Assembly: GCA_009823395.1 (NCBI GenBank)
Contig: CM020517.1
Coordinates: 10,815,501-10,879,500 of the forward strand
Direction of reading: 5' to 3'
DNA: 64,000 nucleotides
Source of the DNA: Thamnaconus septentrionalis
Lineage: Eukaryota; Chordata; Actinopteri; Tetraodontiformes; Monacanthidae
The position numbers and the translations under genes were made by a program. Under the pieces are notes generated by a model that searched no databases, had not been told where the DNA came from, and saw only the letters and a program-made list of their open reading frames with translations. Positions 58,851 to 64,000 of this stretch are shown here, piece by piece; the first letter of the stretch is position 1; the number at the start of each line of letters is the position of its first letter.

Positions 58851-59238
58851 GTGGGTGGAGTGGTGGTTGAGTGGGGGGGGGGGTTCACCGGAGAGACCTC
58901 GGGATTCCCGCCTAATCACCCGCGATCCATTTCAAAGTCAAGCCCCGATTGGCCCGAGCGAGGCAGCGTCCCGACAGTTAACACTTTCATATTTGCATGC
59001 GGCCTCGCGGGCGGATTAGCTCGCGGGGAGGGCGGCGAGGGGCTGCCGGCGGGAGGCGGACGGCAGCGGCGGCGGGCGGCGGGCGCTAATGGCGGGTTGC
59101 CTCCCGCAGTTTATTAGATAAGTAATGGCGTGAAGCCGCACTTTCTCGCTGATGTGTCGTGGAATGCGTTGCACCTTTTTTTTCCCGACGGCTTGAGGAT
59201 GATTCACTCAGAAACGATCACATTACTTCAGGGGAGGC

Positions 59239-59240
<2 letters not shown>
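58851..59240. other. CpG-island-like stretch
   Basis: G tract (58871-58882), then CpG-dense 58905-59110 with CGG-rich units at 59049-59090. Together with 59400-59760 it makes a broken CpG island. Confidence 0.45.

Positions 59241-59241
<1 letters not shown>

Positions 59242-59284
<43 letters not shown>
59242..59284. repeat. (GT)n microsatellite
   Basis: About 39 bp pure GT, then CGCGC. Confidence 0.96.
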
Positions 59285-59285
<1 letters not shown>

Positions 59286-59399
59286 CTTGGCATTTTCTCC
59301 AGATTGAGACGCTCCAAAAGTGCCTCCACTAGACGGCGGATGGCACATAATAAACACGACGCTCTCAGGACGGCTCGGCCTCCGGTGGGCTGATCCGGC

Positions 59400-59607
59400 C
59401 TTGAAGCTGGCGGCGAGGATGCTCACGCTATAAATACACCCGGCCCCGCTAACTCGCCGCGTCTGTCCGTGCGTCCGTGCGTCCGTCGGCCGGTCCGTCC
59501 GTCCCTCCGTCCCTCCGTCTGCCTGCCTGCCCGCTGGTGTGTCTGCAGGGTTGCAGCAGCATGACGTCAGCCAGCCTCGGAGCACTCGCTGACCTCTGTC
59601 ACGGCGA

Positions 59608-59639
<32 letters not shown>

Positions 59640-59780
59640 GAGGAAGGGGAGGAGAAGTGGTAGGGGGGGGGTGGCGGCGCGAGCTCCAGACAGCCGTATA
59701 AACAGGCGCGGGGCGACGCAGGCGGGGAATAAACAGGGAGAGCCGGGAGATGAGGGAGATCCGTTACAGCATGTTGCAGT
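59400..59780 (+). promoter_or_regulatory. Possible TATA/CRE promoter in CpG-rich DNA
   Basis: TATAAATA at 59429-59436, a perfect CRE (TGACGTCA) at 59562-59569 and TATAAAC at 59697-59703. They lie in CpG-rich sequence with GTCC units (59462-59520) and (GGA)n (59616-59647). An ATG-initiated frame at 59750-59959 (69 codons) begins about 50 bp after the second box, but its middle is minisatellite-encoded and it matches nothing I know. Confidence 0.3.
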
Positions 59781-59814
59781 TCCAGTCGAGGATGAACTAT
59801 CAGAGAGGCAGGCA

Positions 59815-59863
59815 GGCTGCTGGGCTGCTGGGCTGCTGGGCTGCTGGGCTGCTGGGCTGCTGG
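59815..59863 (+). repeat. 8-bp minisatellite (CTGCTGGG)x6
   Basis: Six near-perfect GGCTGCTG/CTGCTGGG units. All frames here give Gly-Leu-Cys-Trp-Ala type repeats. Confidence 0.94.
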
Positions 59864-59959
59864 AAGACAGCTGGCTCTCACACATCCACGCTGGCAGGAT
59901 GGGCAAAAGTGGAAGTCAGCAAGCGGAACAGGAATAATATTAAATGTTGGGTAATATGA

Positions 59960-60390
59960 GGATGCTGTACTTGAAGGAGCTTCTTAAAACAGGACGCTAA
60001 ATGTTAGCGGTATGGGTGTTTTGTTTTTAGGGTTTTTGTTTTTGAAAGTGGTTATGTCAGAAGGCACTTTATTATTTACAGTCGAGGTTAGTTGCCACGC
60101 GTCCAGCTGTTGCCAAGAGGTACAGCTCCAAAGTGTATCTTTAGCCCCAATGAACCCAACTCACATAAATCGTAAAAGAGAATCAGCCGGCCTATAAATT
60201 TACCCTGCTTGCGGACAGCTGACCTTTAAAAACTAACTTTGTATTAAAGGCTTCGTTTTATGCAAAAATGCACTTCACCAACGTTTTCTGACGGTAACCC
60301 GAGTCTCTACGGCCTCTCGCTGAGGACCCATCGTTTATTCTTCCGACCTGCTCCACTTCTCAGAATGTGTTTGCTTAAAAGCTGCCTCAC
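59960..60390. other. Unique DNA
   Basis: Nothing recognised. Confidence 0.35.
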
Positions 60391-60408
60391 CTTTGTGATG
60401 TCACAAAG
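60391..60408. repeat. Palindrome CTTTGTGA-TG-TCACAAAG (family A module 2)
   Basis: Perfect 8-bp arms with a 2-bp centre. The same word, less symmetric, occurs in the family A copies at 49317 and 27139. Module 1 is not clear upstream, so this is a partial copy. Confidence 0.6.
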
Positions 60409-60446
60409 GGAACTGGTCCCTCTTCTGTGTTAGTGACACCGTAGCA

Positions 60447-60677
60447 CAGTGGTTCTCAAACTTTCTCTGTCACGCCCCACCCTGGAGGAAGAAAATTTTT
60501 CTTTTTTTTTTTTCTTTTTTTTTGCTACAAGCCCCAAATTTGACGTGGCTGTGTCTTGAGGGATCCCGATGAACCTGCAAGTGGTCCCATGTCTCTAGGA
60601 CAAAGTTGACTTTTGACCCCATAGACTTGCATGGCATTAGGGCAGTGGTTCTCAAACTTTCTCTGTCACGCCCCACC
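60447..60677. mobile_element. Paired direct copies of a hAT-like end
   Basis: A segment beginning CAGTGGTTCTCAAACTTTCT occurs at 60447-60481 and again at 60643-60677, nearly identical over about 35 bp and 196 bp apart, same orientation. The first 17 bases match the CAGTGG-type ends of vertebrate hAT elements. Between them is a T-rich run (60499-60523). Direct rather than inverted ends suggest two tandem solo ends or a duplicated remnant. Confidence 0.6.
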
Positions 60678-60684
60678 TTGGTGT

Positions 60685-60850
60685 AAATTTGCAGATGTTG
60701 GACTTGTTTGTTTTAATGAACGTGTCAATAGGAATGTTTATTTAGCACGCTGGCTAATTAATGGTGTGAGGCAGATCTGAAAATGGGCCACAATAATAAG
60801 GTCTCTGAAAAGGCCTCTGTGCAATTAGAGTGGCAGCTCTGGAGACCGTG
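60685..60850. promoter_or_regulatory. Candidate conserved element
   Basis: GTTTATTTAGCACGC, GGCTAATTAATGGTG (about 60751-60765), CACAATAATAAGG and GTGCAATTAGAG lie within 110 bp without repeats, directly next to the hAT-like remnant. Confidence 0.36.
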
Positions 60851-60997
60851 AGCCCGGCAAGGCTGCAGCTCTGCGTCGGTGTCAGTGTGTCTGTATCTGC
60901 TGTGTGCGATCATTGTAGTCATTACCTAGTTTCCATTCCTCGCCCAGAGCAAAGTGAGAAGTGGCAGCCTTTTAATCTGACAAGTTGTCATTCAGGT

Positions 60998-60998
<1 letters not shown>

Positions 60999-61054
<56 letters not shown>

Positions 61055-61055
61055 G
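60999..61055. repeat. (CT)n microsatellite
   Basis: 44 bp pure CT, one GT interruption, then CT again. Confidence 0.96.
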
Positions 61056-61689
61056 TTTTGTGCCTCACTTTCCTTCAAAGGCTGCCCGACTTTTCCTCCA
61101 AATACCTCTGAGGTTCCCGTCGTGTTCTGTTGCTTGACAGCGGATCGGGTTTTGCGCGTCAACAGGAAGTCTGGCAGATTCTTTTTCCCTGTGTTGATGA
61201 ATAAACATCAGCGGCCCTCTGAAAGGACAGCCAGACATCACACAGAGCGCCCACGTTCACGTTTCAGCGAAAGGAGCCTGGTCTTTTCTGCACCTTTACA
61301 ACTCCACACAAGTGGAGGGAGTGGTTTCTATTTTATTTTCTTCTTTCATTTCTTTTTCGTAAACCCGGGGCCATCAATGACCTTAAACTGGTTTTGGAGC
61401 AGGTTTTGACACCGTTTCCAGCAGATACGTTCTGTCAGGCTCCGCAGCCTCCTCCTTTCAGCGTTTCATCATTTTAGCTTGCACGTGCTACGCGACGTCT
61501 CATTCCATTACTCAACGTCTCCTTCCATCGCTGGCTGCAGGATCTGACAGGACTCTGCAGGTTTATTTTCCACCCCAAATCCTATTTCACAGAAACACTG
61601 TAATAAAAAGCAAGTGCAATTCTCTGGCTCTCACGTTGCCCTCTTTTTTTTTTTTAACAATTTTTTTATTTATTTTTTATATACACTGT
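61056..61689. other. Unique DNA
   Basis: TTTC-rich near 61330-61358 and a T tract at 61645-61656. No gene. Confidence 0.4.
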
Positions 61690-62160
61690 CGCGGTGTATT
61701 TTGCCATATTTACCTGCGGTTGCCTCAGCACTCTGAATTCATTATCTGTAAATTTGGCCAGCGGAGAGCATTTTTTTTGTTTTTTCTTTTCCAAATAAAC
61801 TCGCGCATGGAAGACATCCACGGAGCCCAGGGGCCAAACTCGGGGCCTAGAGTGGCCGTTTATTTGGATGCCGCTACAAGTTTGACTTGCAGCGCGGAAG
61901 GCCAATTTAATATTTGGCTGTCCCAGTGTTTGGTAATAGAGATCACGCCTGTGTCAAACGTTGCACTTTGCATGCCCTTGAATTGTGTTCCAGCCTCGAG
62001 CTAACCACCGGGAGAGCTGCAGCCTAATTTTGAGCTGCTGTGGAAATATACAAAAATCTTCTATCATGTTGGGGTGTTTCCTAAATTCTTTTTTATCACA
62101 CTGTTCCTTAAGAGCCAAGTGAAAACATTCATTAAAACGAGAGATTAAAGCCAATCACAT
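61690..62160. promoter_or_regulatory. Candidate conserved element
   Basis: Repeat-poor block with GAATTCATTATCTG (about 61734), GCCAA and TTGGC around an 8-bp AT centre (about 61900-61917, inverted NFI-type half-sites), TTTGCATGCCC (about 61967) and GCCTAATTTTGAGC. A plus-strand frame of 122 codons crosses it but has T-tract-encoded Phe runs and no domain. Confidence 0.33.
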
Positions 62161-62764
62161 TTGGTCAACCAGCTCAAAGGTTCCCAGTTGGTGCGAGCGA
62201 TGACTTTAGCGTGGCTTGATTAGCTAGCAGTGTTTAGCAGAGCTCCAACTAAAAGCCTGTTACTAGTATAAAAAAAAGAAACAATAACAAACAAAGATGT
62301 CCACTAAGCAAGAGTCCTTCTGTTTAATGTGAAGCATCCACTGTGAAAATGCCATCCAATTCTGATAAATAAATTAAAAAAAACGGCCTCCACGCTAATC
62401 TCTTTAGCTGCAGCCATTGTTTACAACTCGTCGTGGCATTCTGATTCCTGGACTTCTTCTGGTGGTTTTTCAAAAAGCAGCTTGGAGCGGCCGCTCTCGC
62501 GCGCTTACTTCAAATGTCCATATTCGCAAAAAGGAGACTGAATGATTTTTTTTTTCAACACAGTTTCAACACAGCCGCTGGCCAGGGTTAGCATCCATCT
62601 TTCCTCCTGTGATTTGTGTGTATTTTTTTTTTTTGTGGCGTGTCTTAAAAAGAAAGCATATTAATTTTATAGTTGAACGTTCTATCTATCTATCTTTTAA
62701 TTTGAATATCTAATTTTCGGAGCACAGATTTCGCAGACACAGGTTGTTGTTGTTTTTTTTCAGC
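62161..62764. other. Unique DNA
   Basis: T runs at 62546-62554 and 62621-62634, a (TCTA)n patch at 62681-62695. Nothing recognised. Confidence 0.38.
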
Positions 62765-62901
62765 ACATGAAAAGCTCCGTGGCATGAAAGCAATCGGTTA
62801 AAAACACATTGCTCGTGCCCTGGGCACTGCTGTTCGCCGAGCTCGTCTCCACGCCAGAGATACGGCATAACACCTTTGGATCCATAAAAAAGAGAAGGGG
62901 G

Positions 62902-62932
<31 letters not shown>

Positions 62933-63060
62933 GGAAAAAAAGCACCTTGCACTGAAGTGAGAAATTGGCTATGAGTCATTATGCACAAATACCAAATGCC
63001 TTGGCATTTTCTGTCCCGCCAAACAATCGTCTTCCTCTCTGTCTATTTGCAATTAATGAT
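62765..63060. promoter_or_regulatory. Candidate enhancer with AP-1 palindrome
   Basis: ATGAGTCAT, a perfect AP-1 palindrome, lies at 62971-62979. AAATGCC-TT-GGCATTT, 7-bp arms, lies at 62994-63009. TTTGCAATTAATGATTG lies near 63046. A (GA)n tract (62909-62932) interrupts the block. About 600 bp upstream of the putative promoter at the right edge. Confidence 0.38.
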
Positions 63061-63105
63061 TGAATTTCACCCCCCCCGCCGCCCACCCCACTCCAACACC
63101 CCACC

Positions 63106-63148
63106 AAAAAAAAAAAAAAAAAAAAAAATGAAATCCCGTTTCTGCTTT

Positions 63149-63191
<43 letters not shown>
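63106..63191. repeat. Poly-A23 and (GT)n microsatellite
   Basis: A tract at 63106-63128, 22 bp of unique sequence, then GT at 63151-63191. The poly-Lys/Lys-Met frame reading through is an artefact. Confidence 0.95.
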
Positions 63192-63193
<2 letters not shown>

Positions 63194-63382
63194 CATCCCC
63201 AACACACACACAGCTGCTGCGGGTACACACGGCAGCATGCACAGCAAAGCTTATCTCCAGCCTTTAGATGGGGGCCTATGGAAACAGTCTTGATTATTTC
63301 CCTCCTTCTCCAAAGCACCGCTGTGTGCTTTGGGATTAGAGGCTTTCTGCGGCGGCTGCACATGCACATTCACTGGCTGCAG

Positions 63383-63384
<2 letters not shown>
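63192..63384. other. Unique spacer upstream of GA tract
   Basis: CTTGATTATTTCCC near 63280 and CTCCAAAGCACCGCTG near 63308; nothing decisive. Confidence 0.3.

Positions 63385-63435
<51 letters not shown>
63385..63435. repeat. (GA)25 microsatellite
   Basis: 51 bp pure GA, then GGAGGAGAGGGAGGG. First of three purine tracts approaching the right-edge promoter candidate. Confidence 0.96.
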
Positions 63436-63438
<3 letters not shown>

Positions 63439-63600
63439 GAGAGGGAGGGAGTTCTTCTGTTCAATAACCCACCCACCCCCCCCACACACACACACACACA
63501 CACTGCCGCCGCCACCATCACTCAGTGCCCTCCCCCTCCCCGCCTACCACCCCACCCATCCCTCTCCCTCCTCCATAACTCCCTCCCCATGCCCGACACA
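63436..63600. other. C-rich stretch with (CA)n
   Basis: C tract and (CA)9 (63473-63502), then CCCTCC-type units to 63595, which are SP1/KLF-like on either strand. Confidence 0.5.
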
Positions 63601-63733
63601 CTAGCCAGTCCTGGGAGTATTACATCACCCTGATGTAATGTCTAACCAATCACAGCGCGCCCATGCTAAACCTTCCAGGATTATAGAAGTCTGTAGCTCA
63701 GACTGGCTAATGAGAGAAAAGGGGAAGGCATAG
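63601..63733 (+). promoter_or_regulatory. Putative proximal promoter of a gene beyond the right edge
   Basis: ATTACATCA-CCC-TGATGTAAT is a perfect 9-bp inverted repeat (63619-63639); each arm fits the C/EBP-ATF composite pattern TGATGNAAT. A CCAAT box in context AACCAATCAC follows (63646-63650), and then a second hairpin, AGTCTG-TAGCT-CAGACT (63688-63704). The sequence is unusually clean amid microsatellites. Strand is inferred from the leader-like sequence to the right. Gene not identified. Confidence 0.4.
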
Positions 63734-63803
63734 ATAGAGAGAGAGGGAGGGAGGGAGGGAGGGAGCAGCATCACTCATACATATATTTATATATATTTTT
63801 TTT

Positions 63804-63840
<37 letters not shown>
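63734..63840. repeat. (GAGG)n, AT-rich spacer and (GA)16
   Basis: GAGAGAGGGAGGG units (63734-63765), then ATATATTTATATATATTTTT (about 63780-63800), then GA at 63809-63840. The AT-rich part could act as a weak TATA. GA tracts near start sites occur in many vertebrate promoters. Confidence 0.85.
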
Positions 63841-63844
<4 letters not shown>

Positions 63845-64000
63845 GCCCGTGGATCAATTTTTCTCCTCGCTGCCTCTTGTTCCCAAAGACCCAAAATAAA
63901 CACTGGCTGCCGAGGTGCCTCCCAGACTTGCAGTGCCTGATACTTGAGAGTCGTGCGGAGCTCATCCAGACTACAGGCACCAGCAGCGCCGTGAGATTCA
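63841..64000 (+). other. 5'-leader-like sequence with a 32-codon ORF
   Basis: Repeat-free sequence to the window end. An ATG at 63842 (A at -3, G at +4, good context) opens a frame that stops at 63940 after 32 codons. If the region is transcribed this would be an upstream ORF in a 5' leader. The product is too short to assign and the main coding start is not in view. Confidence 0.3.

Noticed and set aside
59223..59906. A 227-codon minus-strand frame
   Set aside because: Composed of the GT tract, GGA run and CTGCTGGG minisatellite translated together; no domain, and the opposite strand is also open.
61636..62004. A 122-codon plus-strand frame over an enhancer-like block
   Set aside because: Its first third is Phe-rich from T tracts, the rest has no motif, and the surrounding words fit a non-coding element better.

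Overview
This window reads as non-coding DNA from a ray-finned fish, most likely a percomorph-type teleost. Three things support that. It carries fish-type interspersed repeats: a tRNA-headed SINE whose tail ends in ATGG repeats, a V-SINE-like element with the 'TTGGGCAAGACC' core block, and a fish repeat ending 'TAATAAAGTGGCCGGTGAG'. It has dozens of long, nearly pure dinucleotide microsatellites. It also stays CpG-rich outside islands. Species and chromosome cannot be read from the sequence.

I find no protein-coding gene. The longest open frames (up to 391 codons) are translations of simple repeats. Others lie over CpG-rich or T-rich DNA, overlap in several frames on both strands, and show no recognisable domain. 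No rRNA, intact tRNA, known microRNA or CRISPR array was seen.

The layout alternates two kinds of DNA. The first is blocks of 100-900 bp that look like conserved non-coding enhancers: few repeats, ATTA/TAAT cores, octamer, SOX and forkhead words, and short palindromes. The best are near 4.5-4.8, 5.2-5.35, 8.3-8.5, 17.8-18.1, 20.9-21.1, 25.4-26.0, 28.4-28.55, 34.0-34.2, 36.6-37.4, 39.6-40.0, 44.2-44.5, 52.3-52.6, 56.4-56.9, 57.7-57.9, 58.7-58.9, 60.7-60.9, 61.7-62.2 and 62.8-63.1 kb. The second is GC-skewed or simple-repeat DNA, including a ~720 bp CT tract at 46.96-47.68 kb. This pattern is typical of the gene-poor regulatory territory, or a long intron, of a developmental regulator. That reading is inference, because conservation cannot be measured from one sequence.

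Two places look promoter-like. The right edge (about 63.6-64.0 kb) has a perfect palindrome of two TGATGTAAT words, a CCAAT box and GA tracts, followed by a 5'-leader-like stretch with one short ORF. I suspect the left flank of a gene that continues beyond the window, but I do not recognise which. A CpG-rich segment at 59.0-59.8 kb has two TATA-like boxes and a consensus CRE. A single internal-exon-like segment with good splice signals lies at 2739-2836.

Transposon remnants are few and short. One family, with at least five copies sharing a two-module layout, is one I cannot name.
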